Of a stretch of DNA of 64,000 bases, positions 52,731 through 62,121 are shown piece after piece. Position numbers and translations under genes: made by a program. The first letter of the stretch is position 1, and each line of letters opens with the position of its first letter. Source of the DNA: Streptomyces sp. WMMB 322 (lineage in GTDB: Bacteria; Actinomycetota; Actinomycetes; Streptomycetales; Streptomycetaceae); contig NZ_FMHI01000021.1 in NCBI RefSeq assembly GCF_900090145.1, positions 88,940-152,939 on the forward strand, in the 5' to 3' direction. The notes below the pieces were generated by a model. It made no database searches. It saw nothing but the letters and a program-made list of their open reading frames with translations, and was not told where the DNA came from.

Positions 52731-55700
52731 TCAGGACAGCTTGGCGAGTTCCTCGGCGAGGACCTCGACTGTCGTGACGATCTGCTTCTCGGTGTGCTCG
52801 GAAGTGATGAAGAACCGCAGTCGTGTGAGGCGCTCCTCCACCGCCGGGTGCAGGATCGGGTTGGCACTGACACCCCGGTCGTAGAGACGGTCGGCGAGTT
52901 GCAGCGCCTTGAGGGAGTCACCGGTGATGGCGGGCACGATCGGGGTGTTCTCACTGGTGCCGACGTCCACCCCCGCCTCGCCCGCGAGCCTCAGGAACGC
53001 CTCGGCGTTGTCGTGCAGCCTGGCGATGCGCTCGGGTTCCTCGCGCATCAGCCGCAGCGCCTCCACCGCCGCGGCGGTGGAGGCCGGGGGCAGCCCCGCG
53101 CTGAAGACGAATCCGGGGAGCGTGTACCGGAAGTGCTCGATGAGTTCGCGCCGGCCGGCGACGTAACCGCCGCAACTGGCCAACGACTTGGAGAGCGTCC
53201 CCATCCAGACGTCCACGTCTTCGGGGTTGACCCCGGAGAACTCCGCCATGCCACCGCCGGTCTTGCCCATGACGCCGATGCTGTGCGCTTCGTCGATCAT
53301 CAGCAGGGCACCGTGCTTCTCCTTGACGGTGATCAGAGCGGGCAGGTCGGCCGTGTCGCCGTCCATGCTGTAGACCCCCTCAACGACGATCAGGACGCGG
53401 CGGTACCGGTGGCGCACCTCGCTGAGGATCCGGTCCAGGGCAGCGAGGTCGTTGTGCGGGAACGGCTGGCGCGCAGCCCCCGACTGCCGGCAGCCCTGAA
53501 GGATGCTGTCGTGGGCCAGGGAGTCGTGGAGGATGAGATCCTCGGGGCCCGTCAAGTGGCCGATGACGGTGACGTTGGTGGCGTGACCGCTGACAAGGCT
53601 CACCGCGTCCTGGGCTCCGATGAGTTCGGCCAGTCCCCGGTCGAGCTCGTCGTGCACGGGCCGGTTGCCGGACAGGATCCGGGCGGCGGACACCGAGGAC
53701 CCGTAACGCTCAACGGCCTCATGGACGGCCTTCGCCACCTGCGGGTGCCCGGACAGGCCCAGGTAGTTGTAGCTGGAGAAGGAGATCAACTCGCGGTCTC
53801 CGACCCGGGTGGTGTCGCGGATGTTGCCCTCGTGCTGCAAGAAGTACGGGTTGTGCGTGCTGGCCGAAGCGATGGTGCGCGCACGCTCCTGGGATGCCAC
53901 GACCTCCGGGAACAGGCGGACGTCGGCGTTCTCCCGGCGGTCGGAGGCGGTACGTTCCGGCTCACCGGCGCCGGCCTGCGCGCTGGACGCGGGTGGCGTC
54001 ACCGTGCCCTGCACCGGAAGTGCCGTCGGCCGCTCCGCCCCGAGCCGCTTCTGGACGATGCCGACCAGTGAGCCGACGTCGGCGCTCTCGATGATCTCGG
54101 CGACGCTGACCTCGAGCCCGGGCCACTGCTTGCGCAGCCGGACCGCGAGTTCGCCGAGCATGAGGGAGTCGAAGCCGAGATCCGTGGTGAAGGCGTGCCC
54201 GGCACGCAGGAAGTCCTCGGAGTACGCGCTGACGTTCGCAATGGAGGACAGCACGACGGCTTCCACTTCCTGGGCGGTGTCCGCCGCGCCCGGTGCCGGT
54301 GTGGCGCCCGCAGCCGGGAGCCGGTCGGCGCCGGAGTCCTGCGCCGCCGCCTCGGCCCGCTGCTGCGCGGGCACTTCGGCGGTGGGACGGGGGCCCGGGG
54401 CGGGGAGCTCCCGGGCAGCAGGGTCGACGGACTGCAGCAGCGCGACTTGCGCGTGCAGGAACTCGACGAGACCGCTCATGTTCGGCTCTCCAAACTGATG
54501 CGTGGGGACGGGGGAAGGAAGGGCGGTTCCGGGGCCGGAAGCCGCGTCCTGGCTGAGGCCCGTTGCCGGAGAAGGCGCTGCCGTGGTGGGTGGTACGGAC
54601 GGGCGTGCGGGCTTGGGCTTGCGGCCCGTACCGGTGAGGACGCTGTAGACCTCCGTCTCCAGCGGCGACGGAGGCAGCGGCAGCAGCTCGGCGCCGGCGG
54701 GAAAGAGGGCCGACGGCTCGACGGGAACCCCCGCGACCGCGAGCCGGGCGAGGACGGTGAGGAAGGCCCGTCCGCCGTTGGCCCGGCCGTTGGTCACGGC
54801 CAGCAGGTCCAGTCCGGCACCGGCTTCGCTGCGGCGGGCCATCTGCAGCAAGTTGTCGCCGCCGTAGAGCTGGACGAGGAATCGCGCACCGCCCTCGGCA
54901 ACCGAGCGGACGGCATCGACGAAGCGCACGGGGTCGACGTGGTGGCGCGCCCACAGGTGCTTGACCTCCTGTGGTTCCGTGCACGGGCGGCCGCTGACGC
55001 TGGAGACGAAGGTCTGCGTGGGGGTGGTCAGGGGAAGCTCGGCGACGAGCCGGTCCATCGCCTCGTCCGCCGCGGCCACCATGGGCGAGTGGAAGGCGTG
55101 AGAGACCTCCAGCCGCGCGGAGGTGACGTCGTGCCGAGTGCAGTGCTCACGCAGGGCGTCGACTGCCTCGCTGCTTCCACTGACGACGAGTTGGCCCTCG
55201 TGGTTGTAGCAAGCGGGCCACACACCCTCCACTGCCGCGGCGAGTTGTTCCGCCTCTGCGACCGGCGCCTGCACGGCGAGCATGGCGCCCGCGCCGGGTG
55301 CGACCGTCTCGGCGAGGGCCGAGCCCCGCCGGGCCATGAAGGGAACCGCGTCCGTCGGGTCGAACACGCCGGCCGCCGCTGCGGCCGGGAATTCGCCGAC
55401 GCTGTGCCCGACGGAGACATCGGGCCGCACTCCGAAGGCGGCCAGCATCTCCACGATGCTCAGACCGGAGAGACCGAGGGCCGGCTGGCACCGGTCGGTC
55501 ACCGTCAACGCTGCTTGTGCCTCTTCGTCGTCTTGGTCCCGGCCCCACAGCAAGTCCGGGAGTTCCTGGGCGAGTTCCCCGGACACTTCGGCAGCCGCTT
55601 CGGTCAGTTCGGCGGCGGTTTCGGCCATCGAGGGGAAGCGGCGCACAAGTTCGGCAAGCATGCCGGGGGTCTGCGTGCCCTGACCGGGAAAGGCGAAGGC

Positions 55701-57437
55701 GATCTTGCGGTCCTGGGGCGGCAGGGGCTCGGCCGCCGCGTGTACCCCGTCGGCCGGCACTCCGACCCGTCCCTCCGCCAGGTGCCGGGCGGCCAGTTCG
55801 AGGCGGTTCAGGAGTTCCTCGCGAGAGGCGGCCACGACGGCCAGGCGGGCGGTGAGCAGCGTACGGGAGGCGAGAGTGCGGGCGACGGCGGCGGGTGCGA
55901 CATCGGCGTTGTCCAGGACGTACCGGTGGATCTCCTCAGCGTGGCGGGCCAGTTGCCGAACCGACCCGGCGGACAGCAGGAAGAGCCAGGGCTGGTCCCC
56001 GGTTTCCTCGGTGGACTGCCGTACCGACCGACCGTCTGCGGGAGCCGGTCCGCGAGTGCGACCGGGTGGCGCGCTCTCCAGGACGGCGTGCACGTTCGTA
56101 CCGCCGAAGCCGAACGAGCTGACTCCCGCCCGGCGCACCTCCCGGTGCGGCCACGGCAGCTGCTCCGTGGTCATACGCAACTCCGCCGCCTCCAGCTCCA
56201 GTTCGCTGCTGACGCGCGTCTCCGCGGGCTGCGGGGGTACGACACCGTGGTGGACGGCGAGCGCCGCCTTCACCAGGCCGGCGGCACCGGCACCCGAGAG
56301 CGTGTGGCCGATGAGTGCCTTGGAGGAGGACACGTAGCACGGCCGGACCTGTTCCTCCCCGGCACGCAGCATCTGCAGCGCCTCCACCTCGGTCCGGTCG
56401 CCGACCGGGGTACCGGTGCCGTGGGCCTCCAGCAGATCGATGTCTCCGGGAACGACCCCGGCGTCCCGGTACGCCGCCCGGAGCGAGGCGAGCTGGCCCT
56501 GCGTCTGCGGGGTCATCGGACCGCCTCCGCGGCCGTCGTTGGCCATGCCCACACCTGAGATGACGGCGTAGACACGGTCACCCGCCGCCAGGGCGTCCTC
56601 CAGGGGGCGCAGCACCAGCGTCGCGCCGCCCTCCCCCAGGACGAAGCCGTCGGCGCGCTCGTCGAAGGGCCGGCACACTCCGTTCCGGGACAGCGCGCCG
56701 GCCCGGGAGAAGCCGACCATCCCGGCCGGGCTCAGACCGAGGTAGACGCCACCGACGACGGCGATCGAGCAGGCTCCTGAGCGCAGCGACCGGACGGCGG
56801 TGTCCAGAGCCACGAGCGCCGAGGAGCAGGCGGCATCGACGGAAAGGGAGGGCCCGCCGAGATCCAGGATCTCGCTGACCGTGGCGGGGACCATGATTGC
56901 CAGGGCTCCGGGAATGGTGAACGAGCTGAACGGCATCACCGAGGAGTCGCCGGCCTCCTCCAGTTCGGCGAGCAGCTCCGAGTCGCTGACGCCCTGGTGC
57001 ATGGACCCGTCTGCGAGGAGACCGGCGGTGACGCGCGAGAAGCTGATGTCGCGGTGGTCCATGGACGCAACGCCGGCGAAGACTCCGGTCGCGGCCCGGT
57101 CGAAGCCCTCCCGCTCCCAGCCCGAGTCCTGCAACGCTTCCCGGGTAAGGTCCGTGAAGAGCTTCGCCTGAGGGTCCATGGTGCGCGCCCGGCGCGGTGG
57201 AATTCCGTAGTGTGCAGGCGCGAATTGGTCGACGTCCTCGAGGAAGGCTACTTGGTCCGTGTAAGCACTGTGCGGCTTCCGGAACTCGCCCGGCCGATAC
57301 CATACAGAATGGTCCCACCGGCTTTCAGGCACTGTTCCGAACTGCGGTTCGGCGTTCACCAGGATCTTCCAGAAGTCACTGGGGTTGGACGCTCCGGGAA
57401 ACCTGCAAGACATGCCGACGACCGCCAGCTGATCCAT
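52731..57437 (-). CDS. Single-module polyketide synthase fused to alpha-oxoamine synthase (KS-AT-ACP-AOS)
   Basis: 1568 aa from the ATG at 57437 (AGAGG upstream). KS: residues 1-~455, catalytic Cys204 (VDAACSSAL), His339 (EAHGTGT), Lys373 and His378 (KALIGHT). AT: ~575-935, active Ser679 (GHSVGEF) and HAFH (780-783), the malonyl-CoA signature. A helical linker at ~985-1005 is followed by ACP ~1050-1135 with phosphopantetheine Ser1091 (GFDSLM). There are no KR, DH, ER or TE domains. AOS (BioF/KBL/ALAS/SPT family, fold type I PLP): ~1180-1568, stacking His1309, Asp1382/His1385 (DEAHSIGVMG) and PLP Lys1417 (GTLSKSLASCGG). It should extend an acyl starter once with malonate, then release it by decarboxylative condensation with an amino acid as an aminoketone. 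Confidence 0.93.
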   Translation of the reverse strand: MDQLAVVGMSCRFPGASNPSDFWKILVNAEPQFGTVPESRWDHSVWYRPGEFRKPHSAYTDQVAFLEDVDQFAPAHYGIPPRRARTMDPQAKLFTDLTREALQDSGWEREGFDRAATGVFAGVASMDHRDISFSRVTAGLLADGSMHQGVSDSELLAELEEAGDSSVMPFSSFTIPGALAIMVPATVSEILDLGGPSLSVDAACSSALVALDTAVRSLRSGACSIAVVGGVYLGLSPAGMVGFSRAGALSRNGVCRPFDERADGFVLGEGGATLVLRPLEDALAAGDRVYAVISGVGMANDGRGGGPMTPQTQGQLASLRAAYRDAGVVPGDIDLLEAHGTGTPVGDRTEVEALQMLRAGEEQVRPCYVSSSKALIGHTLSGAGAAGLVKAALAVHHGVVPPQPAETRVSSELELEAAELRMTTEQLPWPHREVRRAGVSSFGFGGTNVHAVLESAPPGRTRGPAPADGRSVRQSTEETGDQPWLFLLSAGSVRQLARHAEEIHRYVLDNADVAPAAVARTLASRTLLTARLAVVAASREELLNRLELAARHLAEGRVGVPADGVHAAAEPLPPQDRKIAFAFPGQGTQTPGMLAELVRRFPSMAETAAELTEAAAEVSGELAQELPDLLWGRDQDDEEAQAALTVTDRCQPALGLSGLSIVEMLAAFGVRPDVSVGHSVGEFPAAAAAGVFDPTDAVPFMARRGSALAETVAPGAGAMLAVQAPVAEAEQLAAAVEGVWPACYNHEGQLVVSGSSEAVDALREHCTRHDVTSARLEVSHAFHSPMVAAADEAMDRLVAELPLTTPTQTFVSSVSGRPCTEPQEVKHLWARHHVDPVRFVDAVRSVAEGGARFLVQLYGGDNLLQMARRSEAGAGLDLLAVTNGRANGGRAFLTVLARLAVAGVPVEPSALFPAGAELLPLPPSPLETEVYSVLTGTGRKPKPARPSVPPTTAAPSPATGLSQDAASGPGTALPSPVPTHQFGEPNMSGLVEFLHAQVALLQSVDPAARELPAPGPRPTAEVPAQQRAEAAAQDSGADRLPAAGATPAPGAADTAQEVEAVVLSSIANVSAYSEDFLRAGHAFTTDLGFDSLMLGELAVRLRKQWPGLEVSVAEIIESADVGSLVGIVQKRLGAERPTALPVQGTVTPPASSAQAGAGEPERTASDRRENADVRLFPEVVASQERARTIASASTHNPYFLQHEGNIRDTTRVGDRELISFSSYNYLGLSGHPQVAKAVHEAVERYGSSVSAARILSGNRPVHDELDRGLAELIGAQDAVSLVSGHATNVTVIGHLTGPEDLILHDSLAHDSILQGCRQSGAARQPFPHNDLAALDRILSEVRHRYRRVLIVVEGVYSMDGDTADLPALITVKEKHGALLMIDEAHSIGVMGKTGGGMAEFSGVNPEDVDVWMGTLSKSLASCGGYVAGRRELIEHFRYTLPGFVFSAGLPPASTAAAVEALRLMREEPERIARLHDNAEAFLRLAGEAGVDVGTSENTPIVPAITGDSLKALQLADRLYDRGVSANPILHPAVEERLTRLRFFITSEHTEKQIVTTVEVLAEELAKLS

Positions 57438-58177
57438 GTCCGGTACCTCTATCGACGTCGATTCTGCAGAGTGGCTCGGTACAAAGGGGCGAACGTTCGG
57501 AATCGCTTTTGCTGTCGCCCCGGTGGCGAACACGGCTCTCCCCTTCCGAGCTGTGGTCGCAATTTGTGGGTTCCGCCTTCTGACAACTACATCCAGAGCG
57601 TGGCCGGAGGACCGCCGGCCGGACAACCCGCTTTCTCAGCCAGTGAAAAGCGGGCTTTGAATTCACTGGGGATTAACTCGCGGAGTCACGGGGGAAGAGC
57701 CCGGACCGCTCGTATCCGGTGCTGCAGCAAGCAGGACCGGCCGCTGCCTCGGCCGGCCCCGGGGCGGTTGCGTGTGGATGGCCGGTTCTCATGGCGCGCG
57801 AGTCCGGTCCGGGCGAGGCCCTCGTCCACGAGGCCGGCACAGCGCCGGATCCGGCGAGAGCCGCGCTTGATGCGTTCGGATGCGGTCTCGCGGATGCTGA
57901 ACGCGACGCTCCGCAGCAGGCCGCGCCGCAGGACGGCCAGATGTCTCCGGCAGAGTCGGGGGATGCGCCAATTCCCGGAACCAGGGGGCCTTGTGGACGT
58001 TCGATCACTGTCCCTGACCGGGCCGGTGTGCGCTGATCCTGCCGGCCGTGCGCAGCCGGGCCCTTGGCCTGCTCCTGCTCCTGCTCCTGCACCTGCACCT
58101 GCACCTGCTCCTGCTCGGCGAAGTGACCCGGCGCCGGCCCGCCCCGGGCGCAGCGCGGCCGGGCGGCCGGGCCGTGC
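57438..58177. other. 740-bp gap between the two ketosynthase genes
   Basis: There is no convincing gene. The part next to the PKS (about 57440-57660) is clearly less GC-rich and suits a promoter and leader for the PKS. The remainder holds GC-rich open frames without family resemblance and a hexanucleotide repeat (58069-58116). A minus-strand frame at 57673-58104 encodes a low-complexity Gln/Glu run from that repeat; I do not regard it as a gene. Confidence 0.5.
58069..58116. repeat. Eight hexanucleotide repeats (CTGCTC/CTGCAC)
   Basis: Three CTGCTC, three CTGCAC and two CTGCTC units run without interruption for 48 bp, ending 61 bp from the stop of the FabF-type ketosynthase gene. The pattern looks like a slippage-prone microsatellite. 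It is non-coding as far as can be seen. Confidence 0.9.
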
Positions 58178-59440
58178 TCAGACGGTGCGCAGTCCCACCA
58201 CCACGTTGTGGCCGCCGAACCCGAAGGAGTTGTTCAGTGCGGCGATTCGTCCGACGGGCAAGGGGCGGGGCTCGCCGCGGACGATGTCGGCGTGGACGTC
58301 GGGGTCGAGATTGTCCACGTTGATCGTGGGCGGTGCGGTGCGGTGGTACAGGGCGAGGGCCGCGGCCACGGTTTCGACGCCACCGGCGCCGCCCAGCATG
58401 TGTCCGGTCATGGACTTCGTGGCAGACACGGCGAAGTGGTCGGCGTCGACCCCGAAAACATCCCGCATCGCCTTGACCTCGGCGACGTCACCCAGAGGCG
58501 TCGCGGTGGCGTGCGTGTTGACGTGCATGATCTCAGTGGGCTTGAGGTCGTTGGAGTCCAGCAGGTGCTGCAGGGCGGCGGCGATTCCACGGCCCGTCGG
58601 CTCGGGCTGGGCGATGTGGTGACTGTCGGCGGACAGACCTTGGCCCACCGCCTCCGCGTAGACGCGTGCCCCGCGCCGCTCGGCGTGTTCGGCGGACTCC
58701 AGTACGACGACGCCCGCGCCCTCGGCCATGACGAAGCCGTCGCGGTCGGTGTCGTACGGGCGGGACGCCGCCGGCGGATCGTCGTTGCGCTTGGATACGG
58801 CCGTCATGTTGCTGAACGAGGCCATGTTGAGGGAGCAGACCGCCGCGTCCGACCCACCCGCGACGACAAGGTCGGCGCGGCCGGTGCGGATCATGTCTAT
58901 GCCGTAGCCGACGGCTTCGGCACCGGAGGCGCAGGCACTGGCCGTACTGTGCACGCCGGCACGGGCGTTGACGTCCAGACCGACGTCGGCCGACGGCGTG
59001 TTCGGCAGCAGCATCGGCATGGTGTGGGGGGACACCTGGCGGGCGCCCTGTTCCCTGAGGACCTCGTACTGCTCAAGCACCGAGGCCATGCCACCGACGG
59101 CGGACCCGATGACGACGCCGAGCCGGTCGGGATCAGCCGGAGACCCGGCGCCCGCCGGGCCGGTGAACCCGGCGTCGGCCCACGCCTCGCGCGCCGCGAC
59201 CAGGGCGAGCTGTGCGCTGCGGTCGAGCCGGCGTGCCTGAGGCCGAGGTATGCGTTCCGCGGGCTCCACCGCGACCTCGGCGGCGATGCGCACAGGGCTG
59301 TCCTCGGCCCACTCATGGTCCAGCAGCCGGACGCCGGAGCGGCCGGCGAGCAGCGCCTCCCACGTGGACGCGGTGTCGCCGCCCAGCGGAGTGGTCGCTC
59401 CAAGACCGGTGATGACCACCGTACGGTTGATCGAGTTCAC
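58178..59440 (-). CDS. Beta-ketoacyl-ACP synthase II-type (FabF-like) ketosynthase
   Basis: 420 aa from the GTG at 59440 (GGAG upstream). The thiolase-fold KAS II active site is complete: Cys170 (TASACASG), His310 (NTHATAT), Lys342 (ATKSMTGH) and His411 (FGFGGHN). It condenses an acyl group with malonyl-ACP. No chain-length factor, ACP or FabD-like gene is alongside, so it probably works with the ACP of the fused PKS or with the host fatty-acid ACP to build or elongate the starter chain. It lies upstream of the PKS on the same strand, separated by 740 bp. Confidence 0.92.
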   Translation of the reverse strand: MNSINRTVVITGLGATTPLGGDTASTWEALLAGRSGVRLLDHEWAEDSPVRIAAEVAVEPAERIPRPQARRLDRSAQLALVAAREAWADAGFTGPAGAGSPADPDRLGVVIGSAVGGMASVLEQYEVLREQGARQVSPHTMPMLLPNTPSADVGLDVNARAGVHSTASACASGAEAVGYGIDMIRTGRADLVVAGGSDAAVCSLNMASFSNMTAVSKRNDDPPAASRPYDTDRDGFVMAEGAGVVVLESAEHAERRGARVYAEAVGQGLSADSHHIAQPEPTGRGIAAALQHLLDSNDLKPTEIMHVNTHATATPLGDVAEVKAMRDVFGVDADHFAVSATKSMTGHMLGGAGGVETVAAALALYHRTAPPTINVDNLDPDVHADIVRGEPRPLPVGRIAALNNSFGFGGHNVVVGLRTV

Positions 59441-59712
59441 GGGATGACTCCAACTTCGCGTATCGATAAGGGAAAAGCGGCTGCGGATCGCATCCGATGC
59501 GATGTGGCCGACAGACGGGTCGACGGTTGGCGGCGGCGCTGTCGCCGATGGCCGCGCACTTGACTGTCTCCTTCGGGATGCTCACGCCGAACGACTCCTC
59601 GGCGGCCGGATCTCCGTCACTGCGAGCGGCTCGACATCAAGGTCGCCGGCGAAGGGCCTCTCGGCGAGGACGCTCCGGTCCGGCACCTCGTCGTTGTCCT
59701 TGACGAGGGCTC

Positions 59713-60528
59713 TCAACTTCTCCTGCCGTCCGGGGTCCGACGCCGCGAAGGGAACCTCACTCCTTGCAGCTTCGCGAGGTCTCGGGATATACGCCTGGTG
59801 GTTGCCAGCAGCGGCTTCACACCCTGATGCGGCGCCCCGTCCGCCGACGGACCGCACAGAGCGACACAGGCGACGTCGGTTCCACCACCGCCGTGAACGG
59901 GAGCTGCGACTCCCGACAGGTCGTCGCACGGCTCGCTGTCATCCACGGCGTACCCTCGTCGTTTCACTTCGTCGACGAGTTTGCGGAGAGGAAGCGAGCC
60001 GGTGACGGCCCTCCCCGTCACGGCCCGTGCGCCGCGCGAGTAGAGCTCACCCTGGATCTCCGGGTCGGCGTGGGCCAGCAGGACTTGCCCGGACGCCGAC
60101 GCGTACAGCGGGAACCGGTTCCCTACGATGCACGAGCCGTCGTAGGGAACTCCGTCACCCCAGAGACTCTCCAGCCAGATTCCCTCGCCTTCCTCCCGTG
60201 GCGAGAGGAAGACCGATGAATTGGTTTCTTTTTGCAGTTCAAGCATGTGCGGCAGGGCGGCTGTACGGAACATCGAGAGCCTCGGAGCGAGCGAGGCCAC
60301 TTCCCACAGGCGCAGTCCGATGCTGTATTTGTTGCCCGCTGCCCGCTCCAGCGCCCCCCACGACACCAGCTTTGAAACGAGGCGGTAGGCAGTCGCTACC
60401 GGCAGCCCCGACATACGGCTGATTTCACTTACGGTGAGAGCGGTGTTCCTGACATTGAAACACCCGAAGATCTTGAGGGTCCTGTCGACGACCGAACGAT
60501 CTGCGTGATCGACAGATGATTTCTGCAT
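59713..60528 (-). CDS. IclR-family transcriptional regulator
   Basis: 271 aa from the ATG at 60528 (MQKSSVDHADRSVVDRTLKI). The N-terminal winged helix (VSEISRMSGLPVATAYRLVS, WGALERAAGNKYSIGLRLWE) is followed by the effector domain (ASLAPRLSMFRTAALPHMLE, RFPLYASASGQVLLAHADPE, GYAVDDSEPCDDLSGVAAPV). It lies directly upstream of the ketosynthase gene on the same strand, 272 bp apart, and is the best candidate for pathway-specific control of the PKS locus, activating or repressing. Confidence 0.9.
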   Translation of the reverse strand: MQKSSVDHADRSVVDRTLKIFGCFNVRNTALTVSEISRMSGLPVATAYRLVSKLVSWGALERAAGNKYSIGLRLWEVASLAPRLSMFRTAALPHMLELQKETNSSVFLSPREEGEGIWLESLWGDGVPYDGSCIVGNRFPLYASASGQVLLAHADPEIQGELYSRGARAVTGRAVTGSLPLRKLVDEVKRRGYAVDDSEPCDDLSGVAAPVHGGGGTDVACVALCGPSADGAPHQGVKPLLATTRRISRDLAKLQGVRFPSRRRTPDGRRS

Positions 60529-61239
60529 CGAGTAGACGCACCCTTCCACATTCTGGCACACACGCGCACGGCTGAACCCGACGCCGCCCATTGGGTGCTG
60601 CAGGAGTTGATGCCTGCACTTGAGGGGTCAGAAACAGATTGCGAGGGCGTTCCGTTTCATGTCCGTTGGTCAGACGGTACGGGCCGGTCTGCCACTGCCC
60701 CGGGAATCGAAGAGAATCTTCCGATTTCGCGGCGCGGTCGGCTCTGTGTCTGCTTCCGACCAGGTCGGGCCGGGAATACACCCGGCGAGTTGCGCTTCGG
60801 TGGACGTCTTTGCAGCACGGCGGGGGCTCCTGGGACGCAGCGCCGGAGCGGTTGCGGTAAAGCCCGCACGGACCGCAGCGGTTGGCGTGATCGCCCACCG
60901 GGCGACCCGGCTGAGATCATCACAGTCCTCCTTTCTCCCCCGGCCTCCGGGACCCGGAGGCCGCTGCCGGACCAAGACGGTCCGGGGTCGGCATCTGCGG
61001 GACTGCCCGTGCCCGGGGTGCTCTACCCCCGAGAGCGGATCACCGCGCGGCAAGCGGGTCAGGGCCTGCGCAAGGCGGTACGAGGTGCGGTGTGTCCCGC
61101 GACGCTGCGGGCACCCGGCCTGAAAGCGAGTCAGATTCTCGATGTGGTCACAGCCCAGTGTGCCGTGAACACTGCTCTGAAACAAGGGTACTGCTCTCCT
61201 ACTGGAACAGTGTTCACTGCACTGTGGAAGACTGATCAC
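60529..61239. other. Divergent intergenic region between IclR and TetR genes
   Basis: About 710 bp without a convincing gene; frames here are shadows of each other with no family resemblance. Locally lower GC near 60530-60560 suits an iclR promoter. The tetR-proximal end contains two palindromic operators (61156-61225). Confidence 0.5.
61156..61225. promoter_or_regulatory. Two palindromic TetR operators upstream of the TetR gene
   Basis: CAGTGT-N7-ACACTG (61156-61174) and ACAGTG-N7-CACTGT (61207-61225) are both inverted repeats of the same half site. In addition GTGAACACTG (61165-61174) and CAGTGTTCAC (61208-61217) are exact reverse complements of each other, so the pair has mirror symmetry. 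The second ends 14 bp before the tetR ATG. Confidence 0.8.
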
Positions 61240-61962
61240 ATGGAAGCCATCAAGGGAGCAAGAGAACGGGCCCGGGCCGAGATCACCTGCGCCATCAAGG
61301 CCCAGGCACGAGAGCAGCTCGCCGCCGACGGAGCCGCCAGGCTCTCGCTGCGCGCGGTCGCACGTGAGTTGGGCATGGTTCCCTCCGCCCTCTACCGCTA
61401 CTTTCCCAGCAGGGACGATCTGCTCACGGCGCTCATCATCGACGCGTTCGAAGCGGTGGGCGAGGCCGCGGAGACGGCGTTGAAGGACAGCGGCAGCACC
61501 GATCTCATGCAGAGGTGGCTGGCCGTGTGCCGGGCCGTCCGACGCTGGGCCCTCGCCCACCCGCACGAGTACACACTGATCTACGGTGCGCCTGTCCCCG
61601 ACTACCGCGCGCCCCAGGAGACCGTGAAGCCGGCCTCCCGGGTGGCACTGGTGCTGCTGTCGCTGGCCGAGTCCGCCCAGGCCGCCGACTCCCTGAGAAC
61701 ACCCGCCCAGGGGGCGCCTCCCGCCACGGTGCTGAACTCCCACGTCCTTGAGCTCACGCAGGAATCCGACCCCGCCGTCCCGGACCACGTACTGCCCTGG
61801 GTCGTCACCGCCTGGGCGCAGCTCTTCGGACTCATCAGCTTCGAGGTGTTCGGCCATTTCCAGCGAGTGGTCCAGGCGCCGGACGAGATGTTCGACCAGG
61901 CCGTCATCGCGCTGGCCCACCAGACCGGCCTGAAGTCCTCGAAGACCGGCGGCACAGCCTGA
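61240..61962 (+). CDS. TetR-family regulator (TetR_C-like C-terminal domain)
   Basis: 240 aa from ATG 61240. DNA-binding domain 12-60 (ARLSLRAVARELGMVPSALY, RYFPSRDDLLTALIIDAFEA). The C-terminal domain has WLAVCRAVRRWALAHPHEYT followed by LIYGAPVPDYRAP, a recurrent Streptomyces TetR pattern. It probably represses itself and the nitroreductase-like gene 159 bp downstream through the two palindromes upstream. Confidence 0.92.
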   Translation: MEAIKGARERARAEITCAIKAQAREQLAADGAARLSLRAVARELGMVPSALYRYFPSRDDLLTALIIDAFEAVGEAAETALKDSGSTDLMQRWLAVCRAVRRWALAHPHEYTLIYGAPVPDYRAPQETVKPASRVALVLLSLAESAQAADSLRTPAQGAPPATVLNSHVLELTQESDPAVPDHVLPWVVTAWAQLFGLISFEVFGHFQRVVQAPDEMFDQAVIALAHQTGLKSSKTGGTA

Positions 61963-62121
61963 CCAAGCCCTCGCGGCTCAGTGTCAACGCACGTGAGATG
62001 CCTGCCGAGAGGGGGCCGCGGGCCGCTGATGTGCCCGCGGCCGCCGACCGCAGGATCACGCAGCCATCCCTGACGGCCCGAATACGAGGCCAGGAACATC
62101 GACGGCAGACGGGAGCGACAC

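Noticed and set aside
57673..58104. A 143-residue minus-strand frame in the PKS-KS gap with a Gln/Glu run
   Set aside because: The run is produced by the hexanucleotide repeat; there is no ribosome binding site and no domain.
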